A stretch of DNA of 64,000 nt, from positions 28,677,131 through 28,741,130 of the forward strand of contig NC_135016.1 in the NCBI RefSeq assembly GCF_051020955.1, read 5' to 3'. The notes beneath the pieces were generated by a model. It had not been told where the DNA came from and did not search any database. It was given only the letters and a program-made list of their open reading frames with translations. This stretch comes from Megalopta genalis. Lineage: Eukaryota > Arthropoda > Insecta > Hymenoptera > Halictidae. This document shows, piece by piece, positions 10,456 through 21,227 of the stretch. The position numbers were made by a program, and so were the translations under genes. Within the stretch, counting starts at the first letter, position 1; the number at the start of each line of letters is the position of its first letter.

Positions 10456-11300
10456 GTTCAGAGTCGTATTCCCTAAAAATTCATTCAGTCCATCCCGCAA
10501 CAGTTCCTGCGGTCCGTGACCGGACAGTTTACGTCGCGAAAATTGAAACGGAAGAATGAGTTTCTCTCGAGTATCAGCCGGGACGATCGGACATCGAGGG
10601 CTCGGTGAACGAACGAACGAACGCCGACCGTCGTGATTTCCGCGAACGAAAGTGAAAATCGATCGGCGCCACGCGTCTGCGTGTTCATTGGCCCACTTTC
10701 CTTCCTCCTCCCAGCTTTTTTCTCCTGCTCTCGTTACCGAAGTGTTTTTCCAAGCACTCGACGGGACGAACCGGTTGACGTATCACGTGCCACGGATAAT
10801 CGAGAAGGTGGCACTCGAGGCGAAAAGCTGAAGAGGCCCTCTCCCGGGCCGGAATGGCCTGTCCCGACCCCTAAACGCTGGATCACGCCGGGTCTGGGCA
10901 CGAGTGGCGACTGATTTTCGTCGAGTGCGCGACTGGCGAACGTCGAAAACGAGAGACGGGGGGGCCAAACGAGATTTAGCCAGACCCCGGGGTAGACCTG
11001 TTTTATAATGAAGACTGATGACAGCCGATCCTCGGCCCTTCTCCTACGCCATCGCCTCCCCCTCTTACTCCTCCCCCTTCTCATACTCCCACGATTCGAG
11101 TGAAATGCCCAGGTTGTCGCCGGGGGTGGCGGACACAGAGTGTCCCGAGCGTAAGTCGGCTCGGATACGCCGGGACTGCTAGGCGAGGCCATTCATTCTG
11201 ATTAGATGCGGTCTCCCACGGGGACAGCCTGGAAATCTCTCTGTGAACGTGCGCGAGTTATTTGCAGACTGCCGGAAAAAAGGAACGGGCTCTCGCGAGC
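10456..11300. other. no gene seen; GC-rich
   Basis: Overlapping frames of 152 (minus strand) and 93 codons (plus strand) exist in GC-rich DNA. The translations are rich in Arg, Ser and Pro and resemble no family I know. A promoter or unannotated first exon cannot be excluded from sequence alone. Confidence 0.4.
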
Positions 11301-11870
11301 TCTACCTCCCCCAATTTCTCTCTCCCACCCTCTCTCTCTCTCTCTTCCTCCCTCTCTCTCTCTCTCGCCTTCTCTCTCTCTTCCTTCCTCCCCCTCTCTC
11401 TTGCCTTCTCTCTCTTCCCTCCCTCCCTCACTCTCTTGCCTTCTCTCTCTTTCTCGCGTTCTCTCTCTTACACTTTTCCCACTCTTTCCCACTTTCTCTC
11501 TCACTCTCTTTCTGTCAAGTCTATCTCTCTCTCTCACTCTCAAGTTTCTCTCTCTCTCTCTCACTCTCAAGTCTCTCTCTCGCTCACTTCTCTCTCTCTC
11601 ACTCTCAAGTCTCTCTCTCTCGCCCACTTTCTCTCTCTCTTGCTGTCATGTCTCTCTCTCGCCCACTTTCTCTCTCTCTTGCTGTCATGTCTCTCTCTCG
11701 CCCACTTTCTCTCTCTCTTGCTGTCAAGTCTCTCTCTCTCTCTCTCACTCACAAGTCTCTCCCTCTCCCACTTTCTCTATATCTCTCCCACTTTCTCTGT
11801 ATCTCTCCTACTTTCTCTGTATCTCTCCCACTTTGACTCCCCCCTCTCTCTCTTCCTCTCTCTCGCGACC
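11301..11870. repeat. CT-rich microsatellite with three 39-bp sub-repeats
   Basis: A 570-bp pyrimidine tract of CTCT, TTCC and CCCT words. At about 11600-11730 a unit containing CTCTCGCCCACTTTCTC and CTTGCTGTCA is repeated three times. All three plus-strand frames, and minus-strand frames, stay open because the tract has almost no stop codons. The resulting 141-236-codon frames are artefacts. Confidence 0.9.
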
Positions 11871-12267
11871 CCGAGCTAGCCAGCCTCGTCTGCGCGACAC
11901 ACAAAGGGGCGTCTAGTTTTTCAACGGCGATCAAACAAACCGTACAAGGTAATATTCTCCGGATTCAACGTCCACGATGTTGCTTTTTTTAGGGGGCCGA
12001 GCTGCCGAGGTGCTGGACCGTATCGGGGCCGGCTTATTTGACAGACCCACGGGCTTGTAGTTTGGCCAGGTTAGGTACGATTTTATCCCTTGTATTAGAC
12101 CGGCTGCCGCACGTCACCGGGTTCTCCAGCTCTCGAGGAACATGGAAGTTTCCGGGGTGGATAGATTAATCCCCGGTAATCGGAATTTTTAAGGAAGTTC
12201 GTAACTTTAGTAATTGACACTTTTTCACGAATCTTAGCTCGCGTCCGTATTCGTGTATCTAGTTTTA
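11871..12267. other. no gene seen
   Basis: Short mixed-composition sequence between the CT tract and a 72-bp tandem repeat. No feature was recognised. Confidence 0.5.
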
Positions 12268-12418
12268 TTAGGTCATTCAGTCTGAAACGCATACTTTATA
12301 ATCCTGCTATAAAATCTGTGCGGTTTATACCATACTTAATTAGGTGATTAAGTGTGAAATGCATACTTCATAATTTTGCTATAAAATCTCTGCATTGTAT
12401 ACTTCATTAGATCATTAA
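12268..12418. repeat. two-copy tandem repeat, 72-bp period
   Basis: TTAGGTCATTCAGTCTGAAA at 12268 recurs as TTAGGTGATTAAGTGTGAAA at 12340, and both are followed by GCATACTT(T/C)ATAAT and GCTATAAAATCT. A third start (TTAGATCATTAA) follows at about 12407 and is truncated. Confidence 0.7.
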
Positions 12419-12693
12419 AACTGGAATTGACAAATCAATCAAAATGACTGGCATGTGATTTTTTTCGTCCAAAGTACCCGGCATTAGAAAAATATTTCTG
12501 TGTGAATCTTTTAGACGAACTTCTCCATTAAAATTATCAAATCTTTGTAAAAAAAATTATATGCATTATTCGCTGTAAGGGCTTGGTGGTTTTAATATTT
12601 GGTAGTTTTAATTTTAATTTTACTGTAGATATGGTTACTTCTCATAATTCCACGAGGGAATTGATTGTAAATGCTCTAAATCAATCGAGAATA

Positions 12694-12908
12694 CAGCAAA
12701 TTCTCTCCAATTGTCCCTCAGCTTGTAAACAAAAATGGACCATTTGGGAAGGGGAGACACCATTATACGACTCTTGTGGCTCGTTTTTATAATTGTTGAC
12801 AATCGGCGACTACAAAAACGAGCCGCGAGACTTGGACAATCGTGTTCCCCCTTCCCCAATTGCCAATTTTTGTTTACAAACTGGAGGATAATTGGAGAGA
12901 GTTTACTG
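12694..12908. mobile_element. palindromic MITE, family P, copy 2
   Basis: TA-flanked, about 215 bp. The left arm begins CAGCAAATTCTCTCCAATTG and the right arm ends in GGAGAGAGTTTACTG. The centre pairs GTGGCTCGTTTTTATAATTG with an inverse CAAAAACGAGCCGCGAG. Two frames on opposite strands read across the hairpin and are not genes. Confidence 0.8.
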
Positions 12909-14278
12909 TACAAGAAATTTTTTTGAAGAATTCGACAGAACGCAGCCGCTAATAATTGAATAACGGAAGGTGGTGTCAGCTCTGGTTCGCGCCGTCATCG
13001 GAAGAAGTGAAAGTGCGCTACCCTTTCAGCTTGTTCACGCGCAAACATCGTTTCGATTAACGCGCGGGAACACTGGGTGCACAGAGAGTGGTTGACGCGT
13101 CGCATCGCATTATTAAATATTGCAACGCAGCGAGCTCGCGCGGCGTCGCCACGCGACGCGACGCGATCCGTCGCGTCGTTTTCGCGGGAGTAACGATATT
13201 CCCGGCTGCTGGCGATATTTCAAAGTGAATTCACACGGGCCGGGTGGCTCCGGCATAAACGCCGGGACGGAGGGGGTAGAAAAAGGGCGTCTCCTTTGCG
13301 ACTCAGACGTCTCGAAGCCCGAGTCCCGGAGAACACGAACCCGAACCCGAACCCGAAGCAACCCCTTCCGCCGCCGTCGGCCGGCTCGTACCGCGGAACT
13401 CTTGAAAAACAATAACGCTGTCGTTGACTCTGAATTTTCCGCGGTAGCAACTCGCCATTATTTCGTCCCCCCGCGTGCAGTCGGCGGCGGATACGGAGCG
13501 GGGCTGGATTTTCGACCGTATTATTTCCCCCGCAGCACTTTTCATTCCTTCAACCCAGGAACGACTCGTTCCTGGCTCGTCACGCGGCTACTTTCCGTCG
13601 ATCTAACTGGCCAAATTACAGTTTCGTAGAATTCGTCGTAATAAAAAATGACCTTTTTTACCTGAGGAAGGTGCGGGCACGTGAGGTACAGCAAGTTGCA
13701 TTTGCCTTGCCTTTCGCGCGGCGTTTTATTAGTTAAAGCTTGTACGTAACAAGGAGCGAGTGCGTATTCGGTTAGTTTTATGCATTTGCAAACTCTTCTG
13801 ACGATTAGGGGAGAACTACCATGAATGGAACACTTCATCGCGTAATTAAATTTATATATGTTTATGTCGACGATGTATGTATGTATTGTATATACTATAT
13901 TAATTACATATGTTCTTGTTAAATTTAGCCGTGTAGGTGTACTGATACCCCTTAGTCGGATAGTCCAAACGAACATTTCTGATCGGCCAAAAAATGAGGC
14001 TCTGAATGAATAAAATCATTTTTAAATAAATGGAAGCAGATAAATGGAATCGCATTTGGAACACTACAAAGTACATGGAATATTACAGCGTTGCTTAAAA
14101 GGTAAAAGGCACGTGATGAACCCAATATTTATAAATATCCCGAGAAGTAGATTTTAATTGTATAAAATATCCTGAAAAGTAGATTAAAATTAGTAGATAA
14201 GTCGTTTCAGCTACGTTTTCAAAAGATATCCTTTGTGCCTATACTTAATGGGATATTCATTTTTAAATGATGGAACGA
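12909..14278. other. no gene seen; short ACCCGA run
   Basis: Frames up to 169 codons at 13120-13629 lie in GC-rich, Arg-rich sequence with antisense partners. A CCCGAA-type 6-bp run lies near 13337-13357. At 13806, AGGGGAGAACTACCATGAAT matches the left end of the element at 47482-47968, but its partner end was not found. The rest is AT-rich. Confidence 0.45.
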
Positions 14279-14282
14279 TTAA

Positions 14283-15064
14283 CCGTTTGAGTCCCAAGCA
14301 GTGCGATCGCGCCATTCAGATTTTGTATCGCGTCAAACTTTAGTGACGCGCGTACATCGCATGGCTGCTTTTCTTTTCTTTTTCTTCTATTTGTTTTGTT
14401 TGTCAATCTTAACCCTTAAATGCATAATTTTTTGTTTTGAATTTTTAAAAATCGTTTTTTATAGGAATGTAATCATAGGCTACGTAAAAAATAAATAAAA
14501 AAATCTAGGTAATAATATTGAGTATTTATTTTGAAAAAAAAGTTGTATGTAGACTTTTGGCAACAATATGCGTTTATTAATAAAATTATTGTAGACGTCA
14601 ACAAATGGTCATGTATTTATATTATCTATTAGTATAGGAATTTTCACATTATTTATAAATAAAATGCAGCAAAGCAATTGTGATTTTTGTTGTGACGCAA
14701 AGCAATTTTTAAACTCGAAACAAGAAAATATCTCTCCAAGTAACACGCATTGAAGGTTATCACCCACCACATTGAAATGTCAAAAAACATACAACTTACT
14801 CGCCAAAAGTAATGTCAAGTCTTTTATTTCACACATGGTCTATTGTCTATTGTTATCAACGTATGTTCGGAAACGCACATACTCAGGTTTTTGAATAGAA
14901 TTAAGTGGAACTGGAATGTAGACAATTGGCAACAATATGCATTTAAGGGTTAACGAGCGCTATCGCGCCGCTTGGTTCCCTTCGCAATCAATTAAGACAA
15001 GCGCTGTCACGCTGTTCGGCACTTTCCGATCGTGTTTTCTGAATAGCCCCTGGGACTCAAACGG
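14283..15064. mobile_element. piggyBac-like non-autonomous element (outer)
   Basis: TTAA lies at both sides (14279-14282, 15065-15068). The terminal inverted repeat CCGTTTGAGTCCCA is perfect over 14 bp. TTAA target sites with CC.../...GG ends are diagnostic of piggyBac-type transposition. A second TTAA element sits inside, so the host itself is only about 240 bp. No transposase frame is visible. Confidence 0.85.
14413..14949. mobile_element. piggyBac-like MITE nested in the previous element
   Basis: TTAA at 14409-14412 and 14950-14953 flank ends CCCTTAAATGCATA and (inverse) CCCTTAAATGCATATTG. The subterminal word GGCAACAATATGC occurs at about 14561 and again next to the right end. Interior is AT-rich and non-coding. 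Nesting shows it is younger than the outer element. Confidence 0.85.
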
Positions 15065-15068
15065 TTAA

Positions 15069-16037
15069 AGAAATGCATCAGGATGTGTTCCTGCCCTCGA
15101 ATTGTGCAAAGTTCGCCCAAAATCCTTGTAAAACCGCGTTCTCGATAACACAAATAATAGAAATAATTTCGACCGTCTAAATCGACGGAGTACCCCACTG
15201 TGCGAAGAAGAGGAAAGAAGCGACGCGCGGAGCTAACCGACCACGACTTTTCCACTTGTTCCTGGCCGAGCCTGAACGAGGAACCGGCGAGGAGCCGACC
15301 GCGAACTACCGAAGAGAGCAACGGACGCCACCGGGGGTGCGAGACGAGAAAAACCTGAGAGTCGAACCGAACCGACCGGACCGCCGCGCCGCGGCGGCGT
15401 TAACTTTCGGCACTTACAAGTTTGATGGGATTTTCCTCCCTCCTTAGCAGCTCCCCCGGCTACGCTCGAGCCACGCGGAAATGGCGTATTTCTATCGCTT
15501 CGGCCGACGCGGCGCGGCGGGCCGTATCACGCCAGACTTGCGCCGGTTTTGCATATTGCGCCGCGGAAAACTTCCGACAGTTTCCGTCCGGATAATGGGG
15601 CCGAGTGAATTTTTGTTCGGCCGCGGTAATTGCCGACCGCGGCCGGCACCCTTTAGATTTACGGCCGGGGGGGATGGAGGACGTGTCCATTCGGCAGTCG
15701 ACGATTGATTAACTCTTTCTGCCACCAATTACCCTTGCCGGAGTACCAGAATTTAGATACGTCTGGGTACGTTCGGACTTGTCGCGAGCGATTGTCGGAG
15801 CTAGGGCTTTAAATAAAAATTGTCTGCGTCGACTGCGAAAGACAGAGGCCGAACAGAAACGTATTTCTTGCTGCAATAGCTTTAATAAATTAGAAAGCGG
15901 GGTAACAATTTCCTTAACGCTAAACCAATTGGATAAAATGACCATTTCCAGATCTTTTCTTTTAACGTCGCCGAAATTGTAAAGATTCTTTCATAGAAAG
16001 CGATCGAATAAATTTCTTCGTACAAGCATACATTACA
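15069..16037. other. no gene seen; GC-rich core
   Basis: The stretch 15180-15700 is GC-rich with frames of 60-104 codons on both strands and no recognisable domain. The flanks are AT-richer. No repeat was recognised. Confidence 0.45.
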
Positions 16038-16108
16038 TTGGGTTGAAAACTAAGTAAATGCCGATTTGTACAATGAAATAAAAAATTTCTTTTTACTTGG
16101 AATGAAGT

Positions 16109-16471
16109 TTAATCTGTAATGTATTTTCCATTTTGTTCGATGACCTTTTGCCATCTCTCTGACAACTTGAAAATTCCACGCTCGTAGAAAGTCTGATCCT
16201 TTTCGGCCAAAAACTGAGTTAAGTGAGATTTTACAGCGTCATCATCATTCAAAGTTTTACCACGAAGGGAGTTGTCCAGGGATCGAAATAAGTGGTAATC
16301 CGATGGCGCGAGATCAGGGCTATATGGTGGGTGTAACATCAATTCCCAACCAATATCCATCAATTTTTGCCGAGTGGACAAAGACGTGTGCGGCCTAGCA
16401 TTGTCCTGCTGGAAAATGACACCTTTACGATTGACCAATTCTGGTCGCTTTTCCTTGACCGCTGCATTCAA
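16109..16471 (-). pseudogene. mariner transposase, C-terminal fragment 1
   Basis: This 120-residue frame covers the C-terminal half of a mariner transposase. It holds the second catalytic Asp in FQQDNARPH and, 34 residues later, the third Asp in APSDYHLF, giving the DD34D signature. The sequence ends normally after WQKVIEQNGKYITD. The first catalytic Asp, the helix-turn-helix region and the start are missing, so it cannot encode an active enzyme. Similar reading continues upstream of the chosen Met. Confidence 0.9.
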
Positions 16472-16552
16472 TTTGTCCAGTTGCTAACATTCACGGATAA
16501 TAAAAAATAACATAATAATAATAATAATAATAATAATTTTATAATATAACAT

Positions 16553-16738
16553 TTACAAAAACTGAGTTGAGTGTGATTTTACAGCGTCATCATCGTTAAA
16601 TGTTTTACCATGAAGGGAGTTGTCCAGGGATCGAAATAAGTGGTAATCCGATGGATGCGGCCTAGTATTGTCCTGCTGGAAAATGACACCTTTACGATTG
16701 ACCAATTCTGGTCGCTTTTCCTTGACCGCTGCATTCAA
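16553..16738 (-). pseudogene. mariner transposase fragment 2 (duplicated, further deleted)
   Basis: A second copy of the same coding segment. It starts with the same MNAAVKEKRPELVNRKGV residues, then lacks the roughly 27 residues between RPH and PSDYHLF, an in-frame loss that destroys the 34-residue spacing. It stops at TQFL where the AT-rich spacer begins. Its near-identity to fragment 1 implies a recent duplication. Confidence 0.85.
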
Positions 16739-16886
16739 TTTGCCCAGTTGCTAACATTCACGGATAATAAAATATAACATAATAATAATAATAATAATTT
16801 TATAATATAACATTTACGGATATCATAAAAATGGGAGTGAGAGACATCTATAACTGAAATCGGCAATTACTTAGTTGCCAACCCAA

Positions 16887-18313
16887 TAATAAAAATGGCT
16901 CTACTTTTGCCATAAATGCACGAAATCCGCAGCTTAGTGCTTTTAGTGCGAAATAAAAATGTTAGCGAAATTTGACACGATCTTTTGCAAAACCAAACAT
17001 TTTTACACATTTATGGTACGCATATATTTGTAAAATACAAGGAAGCGTGCATACTGACAAAATTAAATTGAATCATTATTCTATGATCGCTGTAAGGAAC
17101 GTTCTGGTTAATGTAAGAAATTTTTCTCTTCTTCGGATATTCGGAGAATGACTAATGCAAATCGGAATCCGTATAAAGATCCGCAGCCTGGTGATTAACG
17201 ATAGCGCGATGTAATTCTTCGAATCTCGTCGCACGTGCTCATATTTGCGACAGATGCACAAAAACTGAGGTTTAATCGTGAATTTGAACCGGATCGGGCT
17301 GAAATACGAAATTAAAGTCTTGCCGAATCAATGCCCGTTTCAACGGAGACCTTATAGCGGTAACAACGTTTCACGGATTTCTCGGGTAAGTTTTCTGTAA
17401 ACGCATTTCCATACAACGGATTGAAATCGGATCGGACGGTTGTTCGGATTCGGCCGGATAGGCGGCGCCATTTAATATTCGCGTGGAATGGTATCGGTAA
17501 CGCAGCAACAGGAAAATGAAAATTTTCGAATTGCGCATTGATCATAAGCGAAGTGGCCATTTGCAAAAGTGCGGCTCGTAAATGATAATTAAAAATGTAC
17601 GCGGCGCATACGGTCCATAAATGTGTCCGCCGCTTAATTTGCCGCGAACGAATTCCAACGACGTTCTCGCCCGGCACGAACCGATACCAATCTGATTTGC
17701 ATATATAAATCCGTAATAGCCGGAGCAGCGGCGGCGGAGTCGGCCGAGGCTCATTTTAATCGAAGAACCGCGCGATATCCCCCGTGTATCATGATCGAAA
17801 ACAGCGCTCCGAGTCCGATGGTAAACGGACAATCAGGAATTTTTGCACGTACCCCGGCGGCCCGGATTACGATAGACAATTGTAATCGACGTTATTGCTG
17901 AAATTTAATTAAACCAATTAATTATCGGCTTTATTAAATAGCCGGCCCCGGCGTCGCGATAAATAATTCAATAACGTGTTTGCAAAGAATACGCGGGCGC
18001 CACGCGGCACCGATATCTTTACGGTCTCCGTTGCACATTAGCAACGAATTATTATATGCGGTTCCAACGATTTGTACAGCTGCGCAAACCTCGGTCAATC
18101 TTACTTATGCGACGATGAAACAAGAATAAATTACTTCTGTGACAGATATTAATTGATGCACGACGATTTTAATGCGTCTGTGGCGCGATTCGGAACGCGC
18201 ACAAAATACTTGATTTGCACTTCTCGATATTTGCCGATATCTGTATCGAAGATCGGCTAATAGGCTGATATTATTTTAGGACATCCGTTCGCGTGCGATG
18301 ATGTTTGAAATAT
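16887..18313. other. no gene seen; one family T end
   Basis: CATAAATGCACGAAATCCGC at about 16911 matches a right end of family T. Antisense-overlapping frames of 121 and 96 codons lie at 17312-17832. The motif TTTAATTAAACCAATTAATTA near 17903 recurs in similar form near 48566 but is too simple to classify. Confidence 0.4.
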
Positions 18314-18602
18314 TAGCCTGCGGACTTCTATGCAAAAGAAAAATTGTCTGCATTCATTGTAAGACACAGGGGCTAGATAGACATCTATTTCTTTGTCTAA
18401 TAATACTTGTCATTGGAGCGCGGATCGCGAGATCAAAATTGTCCAAGTTAATCGTAAAAAGTGCAAGTCACGCGACAATGTTTTCTCTTTATCATTTTAA
18501 CAAATGGTACATAATGTGGAAGTAAACGTCTCTTCTAATTTCTTTGCTGTTTAGCATTTCACCTAGTCATTTTTTTCAAGAATGCATAAAATCCGCAATC
18601 TA
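18314..18602. mobile_element. MITE of family T
   Basis: The left end TAGCCTGCGGACTTCTATGC and right end GCATAAAATCCGCAATCTA are inverted relatives. The interior CATTGTAAGACACAGGGGCT matches the copy at 1227-1422. Non-coding. Confidence 0.6.
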
Positions 18603-18707
18603 CTTATCACGTTAATCACGTTTTGCATTCGATCTTTGGCGGTGGTGAATGGAGTCTATTAAGGAGAAAAGGAGAGGGGGTGACGTTTCGTCCAGGACCC
18701 GTTAGAG

Positions 18708-19041
18708 CAGAGGTGTCAAACTCGCGGCCCGAGATGAACATTTTTGCGGCCCAGTCAATATATCCGACGCAAAGTAAAAATAAAATAGAAATGTGAATTA
18801 GAATTTTGAAAGTAGTCTCGGCCAATAAAATTTCTCCCGAAATAGGAAAGATAGTATTAGAGAAGAGATGTCAAGTATCATCAGGACGTAAACAATAATT
18901 TAACTTTATATGTGTGTTTATTACAATGTACTAGTCAAAATAAAAATATTTGTTTCTATGAACATTGATTTTTTTTGCGACCCACCTAAAGTTAAGCATT
19001 GTTTATTTGGCCCAAGTTAGCTTTTGAGTTTGACACCCCTG
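18708..19041. mobile_element. hAT-type MITE with 8-bp target duplication
   Basis: Inverted ends CAGAGGTGTCAAACTCGCGG and CAGGGGTGTCAAACTCAAAA bound a 334-bp non-coding element. Flanking 8-mers CGTTAGAG (18700-18707) and TGCTAGAG (19042-19049) agree at 6 of 8 bases, fitting an aged hAT duplication. CAGGGGTGTCAAACTC ends are widespread in animal hAT elements. The interior keeps GCGGCCCA / GGCCCAAG words near both ends. Confidence 0.8.
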
Positions 19042-19126
19042 TGCTAGAGGACTCATCGGTAAGGCTATCCTAGCGGGCCCTTGCCCTAGACGTTAGGATA
19101 TCGATAGGAAGGACGAAGTCTGTATA

Positions 19127-19551
19127 CAGGGTATCCCAAAAATGTCTCGCAATCCGGAAATGGCGGGTTACTTGGATTATTTGAAGCAGCTTCTTCCTTT
19201 ACAAAAATTTTCTCCGAGGCACCGTTAACAAGTTATTAACGAGAAACAGTGACCAATAAGAATCGAGTACGGCTGACGCGAGGCGGCCCAGTCAACCAGC
19301 GCACGAAGCCCGGTTCCGCTTATTGGCTTGGTCGCCTCGCGCCAGCTGAGCTGGGATTCGACCACCTCGACCGCTGGCGCCGTTGGCTCGGTCGCCTCGC
19401 GCCAGTTGAGCTCGTCTCTCATTGGTCACTGTTTTTCGTTAATAACTCGTTAACGGTACCTCGGAGAAAATGTTTGCAAAGGAAAAAGTTGCTTCAAATG
19501 ACCCGAGGAACCCGCCACTTTCGGACTGCAAGACATTTTTGGGACACCCTG
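19127..19551. mobile_element. hairpin MITE, family H, long copy
   Basis: TA-flanked ends CAGGGTATCCCAAAAATGTC and inverse CAGGGTGTCCCAAAAATGTC. The central GC-rich part is longer than in other copies because a segment containing TTGGCT(T/C)GGTCGCCTCGCGCCAG is duplicated. The interior is almost the exact inverse of that at 53981-54345. Confidence 0.85.
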
Positions 19552-20454
19552 TATATACAAATTAAGGCGGATCGGTTACTTGCGGGAAGAGGAGCCATCT
19601 GCTGGCGGGTCTGAAGGTAGCCGCCACAGATCTACACATTTCTGTCATAAATGCGTAAAATCTGCAGTCTACTTGTTATTATATTTGTAAAATCACTGAA
19701 ATATTTCCATCAATATTTCATCTAATACGGAAATAAGTTACTATTTCAAACGAAGCATACGTAACATAGTCGAGAGGAATGGCATTTGCAAATATTTGTA
19801 CTTCTTAGTCGAAATATTTTTAGCGATGTCGGATCGTAGACTAAGTACGCAACAAAAGCACCGATATATCAGCGACATTATCGTATACCAATAAAGGAAG
19901 TTCGTTGTATCGCCGGCATTCGAGGATGCACAACGCGCGGCACCCGTGTTCGTTTCATGAAAAATGCAGACTGCAGATTTTTGGTTCATTGTTGCGCTGT
20001 ACATCGGGCAGCGCGATCGCAACACACGACGCGGCGTGGGTGTCGCATCGGCCGACTCGTTCGCCCTACGAATAAGGTAAATAAAATCCGGGACGCGTCC
20101 ATATTTTATTCACGGCCCCGGTGTACTATCGAATATTTAGTATCACGGCCGCGACGACCGGTGACACGCGCTCCTCCTGCCTCAAATAATATGTGCGTTC
20201 ACGGTAAATCCGCGGCCGTATCGCTGCGTAATCGGCGCGGCGCGACGGTAACTTTCCGGCTGGAAATTCCGGCGCGATTCGAGCGTTGACGGCCACGGCC
20301 ACGCTCTCCCAGTTTCCCGTGCACCTTAAATCCGGTTTAAGAGTTTCCGGGTGCCGGGCACTCGGCTCCTAGACACGGAAACTTTCATCATTAAGTAAAC
20401 GCGGCGGCCGGGATTTTCATGCTGATTCTCGGTCGAGTCCCGACGCGAAACGAC
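19552..20454. other. no gene seen; family T end
   Basis: A family T right end, ATAAATGCGTAAAATCTGCAG, lies at 19648-19676. The stretch 19960-20460 is GC-rich with frames up to 110 codons and no recognisable domain. Confidence 0.45.
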
Positions 20455-20632
20455 GCACAGTGGTCTGGCGGAGCAGCGATCCATGGCCAAAAGTCTATTT
20501 TGCAACGATTATATTTTGAACGAATGTTTTCTTTTTAATGGGATTACAACACCCCGGAGCTGTAAACTCTAAAATATTTGTTAATTCACACAGTTATGTA
20601 ACAAGATGTAACGTTACGAGGAATAGGTAATA
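20455..20632 (+). repeat. dispersed repeat R, uninterrupted left part
   Basis: Starts CGCACAGTGGTCTGGCGGAG and passes through ATCCATGGCCAAAAGTC, GGGATTACAACACC and TTAATTCACACAG to GGTAATAAAAATGTAAAGG. The same order is found at 37581-38583, but there a block of MITEs lies between the left part and AATTCACACAG. This copy therefore shows the uninterrupted state. Confidence 0.65.
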
Positions 20633-21227
20633 AAAATGTAAAGGAATGAATTCTCTAAATTAATTATTATAGAGTATTAATATACAGGATATACATCCTA
20701 ATGGCCACACCGATTTTTGAGGCATTTACACTAATCATTTTCTCATGAAAATGTAAAGGAATTAATTCTCTAAATTAATTATTATAGAGTATCAATATAC
20801 AGGGGGGGGGGGATATACATTCTAACGACCACACCGATTTTTGAGGCATTTACACTAATCATTTTCTCATGAAAATGTAAAGAAATTAATTCTCTAAATT
20901 AATTATTATAGAGTATCAATATACAGGGGGGGGGGGATATACATCCTAATGGCCACACCGATTTTTGAGGCATTTACACTAATCATTTTCTCATGAAAAT
21001 GTAAAGGAATTAATTCTCTAAATTAACTATTATAGAGTATCAATATACAGGGGGGGGGGGGATATACATCCTAATGGCCACACCGATTTTTGAGGCATTT
21101 ACACTAATCATTTTCTCATGAAAATGTATAAAGGAATTAATTCTCTAAATCAATTATTATAGAGTATCAATATACAGGATGTACATCCTAACGGCCACAC
21201 CGATTTTTGAGGCACTTACACTAATCT
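20633..21227. repeat. five-unit tandem repeat, about 124-bp period, with G-runs
   Basis: AAAATGTA starts at about 20633, 20748, 20872, 20996 and 21121. Each unit contains GAATTAATTCTCTAAATTAA, TAGAGTATCAATATACAGG, CCACACCGATTTTTGAGG and usually TTTTCTCATG. The first and last units have ACAGGAT; the middle three have runs of 11, 11 and 12 G. A diverged relative (GGTCACCTCGATTTTTGAAA) lies at 21530-21560. The unit's start derives from repeat R. Confidence 0.85.

Larger units (their letters stand above)
16038..16886 (-). mobile_element. deleted mariner (DD34D) with an internal tandem duplication
   Basis: The left terminal repeat starts TTGGGTTGAAAACTAAGTAA; the right one, read inversely, starts TTGGGTTGGCAACTAAGTAA. 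TA follows the right end; the left flank is CA, probably a mutated TA. The transposase runs on the minus strand. The 5' and central coding regions are missing, and the C-terminal part plus an AT-rich spacer (GCTAACATTCACGGATAATA ... AACATTTAC) is present twice. The sequence resembles mellifera-type mariners, from memory. Confidence 0.85.

Noticed and set aside
11202..11934. Open frames of 141-236 codons on both strands, Ser/Leu-rich or Arg/Glu-rich
   Set aside because: They lie in a CT-rich microsatellite that almost lacks stop codons in every frame; overlapping frames on both strands show this is composition, not coding.
13120..13629. 169-codon Arg-rich frame
   Set aside because: GC-rich DNA with equally long antisense frames and no recognisable domain.
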